Shown: positions 45,803 to 56,799 of the stretch, piece by piece
Position numbering within the stretch: the stretch's first letter is position 1
How the letters are laid out: each line of letters begins with the position of its first letter
Assembly (NCBI RefSeq): GCF_009762795.1
Contig: NZ_CP046400.1
Span: forward strand, 1,589,501-1,653,500
Direction of reading: 5' to 3'
DNA: 64,000 bases
Origin: Pseudodesulfovibrio cashew
GTDB lineage: Bacteria > Desulfobacterota > Desulfovibrionia > Desulfovibrionales > Desulfovibrionaceae
Position numbers and translations under genes: made by a program
The notes under the pieces: model-generated
Database searches by the model: none
Seen by the model: the letters and a program-made list of their open reading frames with translations, nothing else
What the model was told of the DNA's origin: nothing

Positions 45803-48157
45803 TTATTCATCCTTGAAGTATGGCAACCGGCAACAGGGGTCGGCGTCTGGCTGCTCTCCTCGGTAGTGTCGAAGGGTGTAGTCCAGCGGCTCCAGGGAAA
45901 AGCTGAGGGCGTCGGGTTGGAACAGGCCGATTCGTTTGCCTTCGACCTCTTTTGCGGCGATCTCCTCCTTGGAGTGGAAGGCGCAGTCGTCGTGCCGCAG
46001 GAATTGACTCGTCTCGATATTGTAGACGATGGAGGTGTCGCCGGGAATGATGAATTTGCGGTTTTCACTGCCCTGCATCCGCTGCAGGCCGAGGGCCAGG
46101 AACTCCGCGATCTGCATTCTGAGGTCCTTGAGTTCGGAGCCGAACTCGCTGACTATCGTTGATGCCGGGTCCAGTTCGTGGATCATGGTCGCCGTACCCA
46201 GCAGGCCGAGGTGGTTGGCGTAGAACATGGGTTCGTCCGGGTTTCTGGAGGGATCGAACTCATATCGCTGGATGGACCCGATGTGCGGGATGAACAGGTC
46301 CGGCGACTTGCCGAACTCCTCCGGGTAGTTCTTGTGGAGGGCTAGGCTCGGCTCATCCTCCCGGACCTTGGTGATGCCCTCGTAAGGTGGTTTGTCGAAT
46401 TTTTCTATCTTGTTATCCAGGTCCTGCTTGGGCGGGAAAAGCCCGGTGTCTCCCGTGAAGACGATCTTGCGGGTTCTGCGGCCCTGGAACTTGAACTTGA
46501 AGCCGAGGCCAACGGCGTAGTCCTCGGTGAAGACGTCGTCGTGGTATGCCGGAAGCACTGTGAGCGAGCACTGGCTTGAGAGATGGATGGTCTGCTCGGA
46601 CGTCGGATCATAGCTGTTCAGGCAGATGACCCGGTCGATATATTCGCAATCCTTGTGCAGCCGGAAGCCGGAGAACTTCTTGAGTGTACTGTGGTTAAGG
46701 AGCAGGAAGACCTTCTTCTTTTTCCCCTTCTTGTTGTACTGGTGGAACATGGTCAGCAACTGTTCCAGTTGCGCCGTGTGATCATCGTGGGCGTGGGTGA
46801 TGACAATGTGGGTGATGTCGTGAATGCGCCCGCCGATCTTGTGGAAGTGCTCGATGAAGTCGTAGCCGGGGTCAACGACGATGCCCATGCGGTTGTGATA
46901 GATGAAGTAGCCGCCTCCGCGGTCGGACTCGGTGCCGTCGGCGATGATCGGGGTGAAGGAGTTCCACTGGCGCAGGACAAAGACGAGCGAGGCGCGGTGC
47001 TTGAACCGGCTGTGCTTTTCGAGGAAGGCGTCGATCTTCTTCTTTCGTCGGTCCATCTTGCTCAGAAAGTTTTCCTTTTCGTTGGAGAAGCGGTCGATGA
47101 CTCCGGCCAGGGATTCCCTGAGGGTGATCCGCTGGACCTGCTGGTTCTCCGTGGCGCGGGCGGTTTCGATGGCGTCCTCAAGCACTTGTTGGGATTCGGC
47201 TTCCATTCCCATGTCGCGCAGGATCAGGCGCTTGTATCGTCTGGCCAGGGAGACCTGCTCCTGAATGTTGGCGTCGGCGCTGTCTTCAAATGTCTCCAGA
47301 ACCCGGTTGTAGGCCTCGATCTCCCTGTCCGGTTCATCCATCTCGTTGAAGGCGAGCCCGATGTTGTTCAACGCCTCGGCCACCGTGACCTGGACCTCCT
47401 GCGACGGATTGTCCTTGAAGCGGTGGTAGATGTCTTCCCACTGGGCGATGGCTTTTTCGTATTCCCCGAAGTCCAATCGGCAATGACCCATGTTGAACAT
47501 GGCCTCCGCGACGATCTCCTGGAGCCACTTGTTGTCACTGCCGCGATACGCCTTGATCAGCTTCAGGTAGTGGTCCGGCTCGGCCTTGTCCTCGATGTCG
47601 CCGCTGATGATGCCGATGTTTAGCCTGGCCGTGGCCACCGCAATGGTTATGTTGATGTCATCGAACTGTTTGAAGTCATTGATGACCTGGTTCAAGCAGC
47701 CATAGGCCTTGGTGACGTTCTTGAGCCGTCCGTACATGACTCCCATATTGTTCAACGCACGGGGGATGAAGGACTGGATACGGAGATCGCCGCTGTCCTT
47801 GAATGAGTCGAGCAGCTTCTCCAGGCATTCTTCCGCCGTGTCGGCGTCATCTATCGAGGAGGAAGCGGCTACAAGCTGGTAGAGAGCGTGCGCGACCAGC
47901 CACGGTTCGACTGGCGTCTTGCGCTCCACTGCCCATCTGTAGAATTCCCACAGCCTCTTGATGTAGGTGTCCTTCTTCTCAAAATCCTCCTGGACTTCCA
48001 GATAGCGTTTCCAATCTTTCCAGCCCTTTTTTGTAGCTGTCTCCAACAGGCTGGCGACCTGTTGGGCTCGGCCCGTGGTGTCGTAGGGATAGAATTGCTG
48101 CGAGTTGATGACGGTTTCGATCCATTCTGCCAACAGGGTGTCTCTCGTGTGCTGCAT
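45803..48157 (-). CDS. TPR-repeat / metallo-beta-lactamase-fold fusion protein
   Basis: A 784-residue cytoplasmic protein. Residues about 60-370 are helical repeats of TPR type (for example ALNNMGVMYGRL, AMFNMGHCRLDFGEYEKAIAQWEDI, ALNNIGLAFNEMDEPDREIEAYNRVL). After a basic helical linker (KMDRRKKKIDAFLEKH), residues about 400-700 are a metallo-hydrolase: THAHDDH at 454-460, then FTGDTG and later PHIGSIQRYEF and YANHLGLLG with candidate His ligands. Substrate unknown; TPR part as sensor or scaffold and hydrolase as effector is inference. Start ATG 48157 has GGGAG six bases upstream. It is inserted antisense between the two oxidase genes and looks slightly less GC-rich. Confidence 0.82.
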   Translation of the reverse strand: MQHTRDTLLAEWIETVINSQQFYPYDTTGRAQQVASLLETATKKGWKDWKRYLEVQEDFEKKDTYIKRLWEFYRWAVERKTPVEPWLVAHALYQLVAASSSIDDADTAEECLEKLLDSFKDSGDLRIQSFIPRALNNMGVMYGRLKNVTKAYGCLNQVINDFKQFDDINITIAVATARLNIGIISGDIEDKAEPDHYLKLIKAYRGSDNKWLQEIVAEAMFNMGHCRLDFGEYEKAIAQWEDIYHRFKDNPSQEVQVTVAEALNNIGLAFNEMDEPDREIEAYNRVLETFEDSADANIQEQVSLARRYKRLILRDMGMEAESQQVLEDAIETARATENQQVQRITLRESLAGVIDRFSNEKENFLSKMDRRKKKIDAFLEKHSRFKHRASLVFVLRQWNSFTPIIADGTESDRGGGYFIYHNRMGIVVDPGYDFIEHFHKIGGRIHDITHIVITHAHDDHTAQLEQLLTMFHQYNKKGKKKKVFLLLNHSTLKKFSGFRLHKDCEYIDRVICLNSYDPTSEQTIHLSSQCSLTVLPAYHDDVFTEDYAVGLGFKFKFQGRRTRKIVFTGDTGLFPPKQDLDNKIEKFDKPPYEGITKVREDEPSLALHKNYPEEFGKSPDLFIPHIGSIQRYEFDPSRNPDEPMFYANHLGLLGTATMIHELDPASTIVSEFGSELKDLRMQIAEFLALGLQRMQGSENRKFIIPGDTSIVYNIETSQFLRHDDCAFHSKEEIAAKEVEGKRIGLFQPDALSFSLEPLDYTLRHYRGEQPDADPCCRLPYFKDE

Positions 48158-48274
48158 GCCGTCTCCCGGTGTTGAATCGTGACTTGCGTAATTTGATAAT
48201 ATATTCACAATCAAATATCAAGATCAAATATAAAATAGAAAATATAACGGTTGCCCGAGAGGGAGACGAAGCGT

Positions 48275-49408
48275 ATGGATGCGGGTATGTCCAAAGATTG
48301 TATCCTGTGCGGCAAGTGCCTGGAGGTCTGTCCGCTTTTGCGGGCAACCGGGCGGGAGGAGCTTTCCCCGCGCGCCAAGGCGGACCTTGTTCGGTTGTTG
48401 GATGGCGACGGCGGCGAACTGCGAGAGGCGAACGTGGCCCGGCTGGCCTCCCTGTGCCTTGGCTGCAAGCGGTGCCGGGCTGTCTGCTCTCAGGATGTGG
48501 ACGTGCCCGGGTTGGTGGCCATGCTGCGGGCGGCCCATCCCGATTTCAAGCAGTGGCTGTGGAAGACCTGGTTGAGCCACGCAGGGACGTTGTGGTCCGC
48601 TGGCTCGACTGCGGCCGGACTCATCCCCGAACGGTTCCGGCCGGAAAAGTTCGGCCCCATGCTCAAGATGCTCGCAGGCTTGAAGGGCGGGCCGGGGCTG
48701 ACGCCGTTCCTCTCTCCCCAAAAATTCCCTGACACATCTCGCGGCGAGAAAATGCTGCTCTTTGCGGGCTGCACCGCCACCCATGTGCAGGGACGCTGGC
48801 TCATGGCCGCGTTGAGACTGTTGGACGGCCTCGGCATCGAGGTCCTGCCCGGCGACTTCGGCTGCTGTGGGGCGAGCCTCGAAGCAGGGGGGTGTCTGGA
48901 CGAAGCGAAAGCCATGGCCAAGCACAACCTTGCGGTATGGCGTGCGGCGGGCAGGCCCAAGGTTGCGGTCTTCTGCGCCTCCTGCAGGGCGGGGCTGCTC
49001 GGGTACTCGGATTGCAGGGATGAGGAGGAATGTCTCCTCTGGAGGAAATCCATCCTGCCGTTATCCGAAGTTGTGAAAAATACTGAATTTATGATATTCG
49101 ACAATGCGCCGGAAAAATTGGGATACCATCATCCCTGCCATGCCGGTGACGGCGATCCTGACTTCGGGTTCCTTTCCGCAGTGCTGGGCGAGCGCCTGGC
49201 CGCTCCGTCCGGCAGGGAGTGTTGCGGATTCGGCGGACTCCTGCGCCTGGCCGCGCCCGAGGTGGCCGAGGATGTCAACCGGCGCTGTTGGGACGCGCTG
49301 ACCGGGCCGGAGGTGATCGTCACCGGGTGTTCGGCGTGCGTGGCGCAGCTTGCGGCCACCGCGCCGGAGGGAACGGCGGTGGGGCATTGGTTGGAACTGA
49401 TAGGATAG
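48275..49408 (+). CDS. Fe-S oxidoreductase with CCG domains (GlcF/LutA-like)
   Basis: 377 residues. Two N-terminal [4Fe-4S] ferredoxin motifs, DCILCGKCLEVCP and CLGCKRCRAVCS, are followed by two CCG-type domains (DFGCCGASLEAGG; YHHPCHAGD...ECCGFGGLL), as in GlcF, HdrD and GlpC. It would take electrons from the FAD oxidase (44233) and pass them to quinone or another carrier. The start ATG 48275 was chosen because GGGAG lies nine bases upstream. It is separated from its probable partner by the TPR-hydrolase gene and diverges from it across an AT-rich 117-bp gap. Confidence 0.9.
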   Translation: MDAGMSKDCILCGKCLEVCPLLRATGREELSPRAKADLVRLLDGDGGELREANVARLASLCLGCKRCRAVCSQDVDVPGLVAMLRAAHPDFKQWLWKTWLSHAGTLWSAGSTAAGLIPERFRPEKFGPMLKMLAGLKGGPGLTPFLSPQKFPDTSRGEKMLLFAGCTATHVQGRWLMAALRLLDGLGIEVLPGDFGCCGASLEAGGCLDEAKAMAKHNLAVWRAAGRPKVAVFCASCRAGLLGYSDCRDEEECLLWRKSILPLSEVVKNTEFMIFDNAPEKLGYHHPCHAGDGDPDFGFLSAVLGERLAAPSGRECCGFGGLLRLAAPEVAEDVNRRCWDALTGPEVIVTGCSACVAQLAATAPEGTAVGHWLELIG

Positions 49409-49416
49409 GAGCATTC

Positions 49417-50235
49417 ATGTCGGACAAGATTTCGGTGCTTCAGGTGTTCAAGGAGAGCATTGCTCTCATAAAGGAAAAGCTGGTTCTCCTCATTGTTGTG
49501 GTGGCTGGGATGACCGCCCTGGCCATTCCCATGCTCATGCAATTGGGCGGCAGGCCGCAAGACGCGCTTTCACCGGCGTACCTCGGGCAGTTTGTTTTGT
49601 TGGCGGTCATCGGCGTGGCGATCTACGTCATCCTGTTTCACGATTTTATCGGAACGCTTCGCAGCGAAGCGCATCCGTTGATCCCCGAGGGGTTTTGGGG
49701 GAAATATTTCAAGACGCTTCTCAAGATCTTGTTGCTGTCGCTGGCTCTCATAGTACCCTTTGCCCTCTTTTCGTTCCTGATTGTGTTCATTGTTGCGACT
49801 GTGGGAGCCGTCGGATCGGGGGAACGGGTCGTGGTGATGGCGCTCTTCGTGTCGAGCGCAATGGTGGCGCTGGGTGTGGGGTGCCTGCTTCTTGCCTGTC
49901 GCTGGGGGTTCCTGGTCCCGGCCGTTGCCGTCGACGAGGTTTCCACCTTCAAGCGGTCCTGGCGAATGAGCCGGGGGTATACCTTCAGGCTGGGGCTTTT
50001 CGGTCTCCCCTTCCTGATCGTGCAGTCGCTCCAACGCGTCTATTTCAATGGGCAAATTGAAAGCCGAACGTTCAGCTGGCACTCCCCCGGCTCCATCGCC
50101 TGGTCGCTGGCTATATCCGCCGTGTTCTGGTTCACCTTCACGTCCTATGTCGTCTGGTATGTTCGTCTCAAAGAGCGTTATGACGCAATGGAGGCGGCCG
50201 GAGCCGGGAACGGCGATGCCGCCGATGCGGGATAG
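49417..50235 (+). CDS. Hypothetical multi-pass membrane protein
   Basis: 272 residues with about five to six hydrophobic segments (near 23-43, 58-80, 100-135, 148-170, 195-212, 230-250). The VPAVAVDEVSTFKRSWRMSRGYTFRLGLF segment resembles the S-W-x-x-T/S-x-G loop of the glycerophosphodiester-phosphodiesterase membrane-domain superfamily. Function unknown. Start ATG 49417 lies eight bases after the Fe-S gene stop, with AGGA upstream. Paralogous in layout to the next gene. Confidence 0.8.
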   Translation: MSDKISVLQVFKESIALIKEKLVLLIVVVAGMTALAIPMLMQLGGRPQDALSPAYLGQFVLLAVIGVAIYVILFHDFIGTLRSEAHPLIPEGFWGKYFKTLLKILLLSLALIVPFALFSFLIVFIVATVGAVGSGERVVVMALFVSSAMVALGVGCLLLACRWGFLVPAVAVDEVSTFKRSWRMSRGYTFRLGLFGLPFLIVQSLQRVYFNGQIESRTFSWHSPGSIAWSLAISAVFWFTFTSYVVWYVRLKERYDAMEAAGAGNGDAADAG

Positions 50236-50369
50236 ACTCCCGCCGTCTTGAGGAGGGGGAGGCCTGCGTCCTGTAACGTGATTGAAACATTTTCTTCCGG
50301 GGTCTCCCTTTGCCCGGGGGGTGGTTTGTGCTATCCCAAGGCTCGTTGCGCCGCTGCGCAGGGAGCCAC

Positions 50370-51179
50370 ATGAATTACGTCCTTTCCCCGCCCGATATCC
50401 TTTTCAAAACCTTCGCCCGGTTGCGGCGCGGTTCCGGAGCGTTTGCGCGCATCGTGGCCGCCATCTTCGGAATTCATCTGCTGGCCGGATTGGCGCGGGG
50501 CCTTTTCCCGGGGCTGTATACATTCAATCCCTTTGACCTGGGGTGGCTGCTTATCCCCGAGGCCATGGCGCTCGGGCCCTTGCTGGCGTTGCTCTGCCAC
50601 CGCATCCTGGACACGGGGGACGCCTTTGGCTGGTCCGGCGAGAACCGCCTGGTCAAGCTCGGCAAGGCGGCAGCCTACTGTTACGTGCTGTTCGTCTCGT
50701 TCATGCTCGGGACATTCGTCGTGGTCACGCTGGTGCCGACGCTGTTCGGGCAGGTGGTCGGTCCTGCGGCGGGCCGGTTCCAGCCGCTGATAGTGGCCGC
50801 CGGGGCTTTCCTGCTGCTGCCGGTTTATGTCCGGGCCATTTTGGTGTATCCCGTGTTGTCGGGCGACGAGGCCGAGCCGCTCATGCGTTCCCTGGCTCTG
50901 ACCAAAGGATATGGCCGCCAAATGGCCTCCTGCCTCTTGCTTCTGGCCTCGCCCGTGCTTATTCCTTGGGTTGCCGCCTCGGCCTATGCCGGGGACTGGC
51001 TGAACCCGAGCCTGGGACCCGGGCTGCGGCTCATGCCGATCATCACGCGCTCCATGCTGTTGACGCTGGGCGCATTGTTATTATCCACAGGGCTTTGCGT
51101 TATATATGAAGCCCTCATCGCCGAAGAGGCCCGCGCAGAGCGAGCCCGGAAACAAGGCGACACCGACCTAGACGTGTAG
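50370..51179 (+). CDS. Hypothetical multi-pass membrane protein
   Basis: 269 residues with about six hydrophobic segments and a basic C-terminal tail ([13 protein letters not shown]). The loop [21 protein letters not shown] parallels the S-W-x-x-S-x-G loop of the previous gene, so the two are likely distant paralogues. Function unknown. ATG 50370 was chosen because AGGGAG lies six bases upstream; the longer frame from 50310 lacks one. The secA ATG follows eight bases after its stop, so it may share the secA transcript. Confidence 0.78.
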   Translation: MNYVLSPPDILFKTFARLRRGSGAFARIVAAIFGIHLLAGLARGLFPGLYTFNPFDLGWLLIPEAMALGPLLALLCHRILDTGDAFGWSGENRLVKLGKAAAYCYVLFVSFMLGTFVVVTLVPTLFGQVVGPAAGRFQPLIVAAGAFLLLPVYVRAILVYPVLSGDEAEPLMRSLALTKGYGRQMASCLLLLASPVLIPWVAASAYAGDWLNPSLGPGLRLMPIITRSMLLTLGALLLSTGLCVIYEALIAEEARAERARKQGDTDLDV

Positions 51180-51187
51180 GAGTCAGA

Positions 51188-53728
<2,541 letters not shown>

Positions 53729-53755
53729 GCCTTATTACAGACAATTGATAGCAAG

Positions 53756-53782
53756 AAGGCCGTCCTAAGGGCGGCCTTTTTT
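53756..53782 (+). terminator. Terminator of secA
   Basis: 10-bp stem AAGGCCGTCC (53756-53765) / GGGCGGCCTT (53769-53778) with one G-T pair and a TAA loop, followed by a T-run to 53782. Confidence 0.9.
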
Positions 53783-53794
53783 GTTGAACAGACC

Positions 53795-53848
53795 CCGCCG
53801 AAGGCGAGAATGGGAATCCAAAGGGCTTGCCCTTTGGCCGCCGGATGC
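53795..53848 (+). repeat. Intergenic repeat element, short copy C
   Basis: Head CCGCCGAAGGCG and tail GCCGCCGGATGCG match copies A and B, but the AAAAAGTTTAGGA box is absent and the central hairpin is short: CCAAAGGG-CTTG-CCCTTTGG (53818-53837). Located just after the secA terminator. Confidence 0.75.
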
Positions 53849-54110
53849 GAAATCACCCGGCAGCGCCGCCAACGGCGGCATCATATCCTGATTCCAAAAA
53901 CATGGTGACTGTCCACCATGTCCACTCCGGGCACGGGAGTTGCTATTTACCTGTCAGCCCGCTCGGAAACGGGGAAACCAGGTGTGGATTGTCCACAATT
54001 TGCCCACAAGGTGCGCACGGTGCGCACCGGAAAGCGCGTCACACTCTCCTGGTCCGTTTCCGGCGGGTTGCGCTTGTCAGGGAGCAGGAGAGGGAGTATC
54101 TGGAGACGTC

Positions 54111-55043
54111 ATGCACTACCTCTGCCGTTTGCTGCTCCTGCAGTTCCTCCTCCTGTTCCTGGCCGTCCATCCTGCTTTTGCCGAGGAGCCTTCCTTCACG
54201 TCCAGGCCGGGCTTCCTGCTGGCCGCGCCCACCAACGTCTCTACCAAGCTCAGAATGGAGGCGGACGTCTCCTATGTGGAGAACTCGGATTTCACCAATG
54301 GGCTGGGCAGCGTGGCCGTGGCGCGCACGACCATCAGCGCGGACTATTCCATCTTCCATTTTTCCTACGGCATTTCCCACTTCATGTGGGAGGACAAGGG
54401 GCAGGTGACCTTTGCCTCCAGCCATCGCGAGCCATGGGACAACCTCTACGACGTCACGCTCCAGGCCCGGCTGCTCAACAATCGGTTCTGGGAGAATTGG
54501 CGGTACTGGGTCAACGGGGAACTCTCCTCCTCGTTCGAGAGGGATTTCCCCGGCGCGGTAGGCGCGGGCTTCGACGGTGGTGTTGCCTATGACTTCTGGG
54601 ACGGCTGGATGCTCGGAATCACAGCCAAGACCGTGGCCCTGAGCGCCTTGCATCAGGACCTGTTCGGCGACGTGGAATTCGGCCTGGCCGTGGCCGTGTC
54701 GCAGAAGACGCTGCGCGAGACCCTGAAGCGGATGGGCTTTTTCCCGGCCCTGCCCGGCGGCTCGGACAAGATCGGCTTCAGCATGGCCCTGTCCGGCGCG
54801 GACAAGACCTATCGCCTGTCACCGGACAGCCCGGTGCGCAAGAATGGCTATCTCGGCCTGGTGCGTGCCAAGGTCGGGGCCTATCTGGACTATTCGCCTG
54901 ATAAGAGCTGGACCATCTCGGTTGGCCCGGAATACCATTACAACCGACGCTACAAACTCTACGATTCCCAGGGCAAGCTTCACTCCACCCACCGTCTGGC
55001 CGATGGCTGGGGCGGCTACGCACGCGTGCTCTATACCTTTTAG
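54111..55043 (+). CDS. Predicted outer-membrane beta-barrel protein
   Basis: 310 residues with a signal peptide (MHYLCRLLLLQFLLLFLAVH, cleavage near AFA-EE, residue 24). The mature protein alternates short amphipathic strands (for example YFSYGISHFMWED; FGLAVAVSQKT; YLGLVRAKVGAYLDY) and ends in an aromatic YTF, the C-terminal signature of Bam-assembled barrels. No specific family recognised. ATG 54111 has GGAG upstream; the longer frame is not secreted-protein-like. Monocistronic. Confidence 0.75.
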   Translation: MHYLCRLLLLQFLLLFLAVHPAFAEEPSFTSRPGFLLAAPTNVSTKLRMEADVSYVENSDFTNGLGSVAVARTTISADYSIFHFSYGISHFMWEDKGQVTFASSHREPWDNLYDVTLQARLLNNRFWENWRYWVNGELSSSFERDFPGAVGAGFDGGVAYDFWDGWMLGITAKTVALSALHQDLFGDVEFGLAVAVSQKTLRETLKRMGFFPALPGGSDKIGFSMALSGADKTYRLSPDSPVRKNGYLGLVRAKVGAYLDYSPDKSWTISVGPEYHYNRRYKLYDSQGKLHSTHRLADGWGGYARVLYTF

Positions 55044-55054
55044 TCAGGCACGAA

Positions 55055-55089
55055 GAAAGCGGGCCCCGCATGAGCAGGCACCCGCTTTC
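55055..55089 (+). terminator. Weak hairpin after the outer-membrane protein gene
   Basis: 9-bp stem GAAAGCGGG (55055-55063) / CCCGCTTTC (55081-55089) with a 17-base loop and no T-run. Possibly a 3' stabiliser shared by the convergent genes. Confidence 0.4.
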
Positions 55090-55128
55090 GTCCACTATCC
55101 ACGGGGTATCCCCGAAGAAATATTTCCC

Positions 55129-55368
55129 TTACTGCCCCTTGGCGCAGGAGATGTAGGTCTCGGCGTCCTCCCTGGACAATCCGTGTCCGCCGAGGATCTT
55201 GGCGGCCATGACCCAGACCTCAAGCCGCTCGTCATCGGTCAGATCGTAGCCCTTGGCAGTGATGAACGCCTCCATGCCAGCTTGGTCCGTAATGGTCATG
55301 GCCTCGGACAAAAGGGCCGGGTTGTTCATGACGTCGTTTACGAGGCGGGAAAGTTCATCCTGGCTCAT
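55129..55368 (-). CDS. Nif11-like small protein
   Basis: 79 residues, soluble, acidic. SQDELSRLVNDVMNNPAL, then a short helix and FITAKGYDLTDDE fit the Nif11 pattern (helix - DP-L - helix - A-x-x-GY-x-[FL]-T). The C-terminus has a GG (KILGGHGLSRED) followed by about 18 residues with one Cys (YISCAKGQ), reminiscent of a leader-peptide cleavage site. No modification enzyme or peptidase transporter is nearby, so a RiPP precursor role is not supported; it is more likely a small regulatory or stress protein. ATG 55368 has AAGGAG seven bases upstream. It lies 16 bp after creA on the same strand. Confidence 0.7.
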   Translation of the reverse strand: MSQDELSRLVNDVMNNPALLSEAMTITDQAGMEAFITAKGYDLTDDERLEVWVMAAKILGGHGLSREDAETYISCAKGQ

Positions 55369-55384
55369 GCGTTTCTCCTTGCGG

Positions 55385-55897
55385 TTATTCTACCTTGACG
55401 GCGGAGACGCTGTTCTTGGGCGATCCTTCAACCAGCTTGTCGCTGTAGACCATGTAGACGAGCACGTTGCGCTTCTTGTCATAGAAGCGCACCACCTGCA
55501 TGGATTTGAAGACCAGCGAGGTGTTCTTCTTGAACAGCCGCTTGCCGTCCCGTTTGCCGTTTTTGACGTCTTCGGGGACCTTGATGGGCCCGGTACGGAT
55601 GCACTCCAGCGAGGCGTCCGACGGGTCTTCGGCCACCCCGATCATGCCTTTTACCCCACCCTTGCGCGCCCGGCTCAGGTAGCAGGTCACGCCGGAAACC
55701 TCGGGGTCGTCGAAGGCCTCAAGCACGATGTCATCGTCCCGCGAAAACATGTGGAAGACCGTGTCCACGCTTCCTATGGTCTCCGAGGCCACGGGCGAGG
55801 CCGTGAGCATGCACAGGACCAGCGCGAAAAACACAGCCTGGACCGAGAAGCCGAAACCGGATCGAGATTTTTTCGAGTAAAAGTCTAGAGATTGCAT
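55385..55897 (-). CDS. creA: CreA family protein
   Basis: 170 residues of the CreA family: [41 protein letters not shown] and the C-terminal [15 protein letters not shown] plus [17 protein letters not shown] signal-type hydrophobic segment (about residues 20-38, cleavage near ASE) suggests a periplasmic location. Despite its historical name the function is unknown. I chose ATG 55897; a further in-frame start is a TTG at 55933. Neither has a strong ribosome site. Upstream of the Nif11-like gene in the same direction. Confidence 0.88.
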   Translation of the reverse strand: MQSLDFYSKKSRSGFGFSVQAVFFALVLCMLTASPVASETIGSVDTVFHMFSRDDDIVLEAFDDPEVSGVTCYLSRARKGGVKGMIGVAEDPSDASLECIRTGPIKVPEDVKNGKRDGKRLFKKNTSLVFKSMQVVRFYDKKRNVLVYMVYSDKLVEGSPKNSVSAVKVE

Positions 55898-56293
55898 GAG
55901 ACGATATCTAGCAAGGGTTTTCCGAAAAGGCAAGGGAGAGGCATGGCGGTGTCCCCTCGCGTCTCAGGAGAGAGGCGATGTTAAGGAGAGGGGCTCTTGT
56001 TAGGTGACGTTGAGCGAGTCAAACCGCTTGGCACTGGCTCGCGCCAAAAGCGTGAAGACGAAAGTGAGAAGCCAAACTCAAATCGTGTGTTCTATCACGC
56101 GACCGCACTGTTCCGCGCTGGGCTCCAAGTCTGCCAATCCGAAGGCTGGATGAATTGCAGGGCTGGCGGATTTGCCGCCGTATCGTACGGAAGAGTGGGG
56201 CTTGTGCCGTTGTGATCGTCTATTCGGCAAGAATGCCGAGAGGTGGCTCCGGCTGGTAAATAGCAGAAGACGCGCGAGAGGCGGAGATCGGCG
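55898..56293. other. Gene-free stretch (about 396 bp)
   Basis: No open frame here has a ribosome site or recognisable product. It should contain the creA promoter (left end). A TTGGCAC at 56029-56035 resembles a sigma-54 -24 box, but the -12 GC is at the wrong distance. Confidence 0.5.
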
Positions 56294-56773
56294 TCAGCCT
56301 GCGTCGATGAACTCGCACTCCATGGAGCAGTCGTCACGTACGGTGACGAGGGCAAGGGAGCGGGATTCGCCCAGGGAACCGGGGTTGAGCATCTGGACGC
56401 CCTCGACGATTGACCAGTCGCGCCTGTGGGTGTGCCCGTAGCAGATCAGGTCGAAGTCCGGGCCGAAGGCCTTGGCCACCTTGATCGGCACCTGGGAGCG
56501 CGGCCCCCAGCCATGGGCGGCTGCAAGGGTAATGGGGCCGACACGGGCCGTGAGGGTGTCCTGAAGTTGGGCTGTCAGTTGCAGGTCCCAGTCGCAGTTG
56601 CCGCGTACGCAGAGGAACCGGTCATGCTGCATGAAATAGGACCAGGTGGAAAAGGTGGTGATGTCACCGCAGTGGATGAGGCAGTCGGCGGGCGCAAGCC
56701 ACTTGGCGTAAACGCGCTCGAGCCACGGCTCCGGGCCGGTCAGGTGGGTGTCGGAAATGACGGCGATTTGCAT
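56294..56773 (-). CDS. YfcE/MJ0936-type metallophosphoesterase
   Basis: 159 residues of the calcineurin-like phosphoesterase fold. Metal-site motifs: VISDTHL (D-x-H), HCGDITT (GD), GNCDWD (GN-x-D), LAAAHGWG and CYGHTHRRD (GHTH). Relatives hydrolyse phosphodiesters in vitro; the natural substrate is unknown. Start ATG 56773. It is the downstream neighbour of mlaA on the same strand (26-bp gap), so it may be co-transcribed with the mla operon. Confidence 0.9.
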   Translation of the reverse strand: MQIAVISDTHLTGPEPWLERVYAKWLAPADCLIHCGDITTFSTWSYFMQHDRFLCVRGNCDWDLQLTAQLQDTLTARVGPITLAAAHGWGPRSQVPIKVAKAFGPDFDLICYGHTHRRDWSIVEGVQMLNPGSLGESRSLALVTVRDDCSMECEFIDAG

Positions 56774-56799
56774 GAGGCTGAGGCCGGTTCGGTCGTTCG

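Noticed and set aside
55129-55368. A RiPP precursor peptide gene
   Set aside because: No modification or export genes within the window; kept as a Nif11-like protein only.
56029-56045. A sigma-54 promoter at TTGGCAC
   Set aside because: The -24 box is good, but the -12 GC falls one base too near and the TTGC box is absent.
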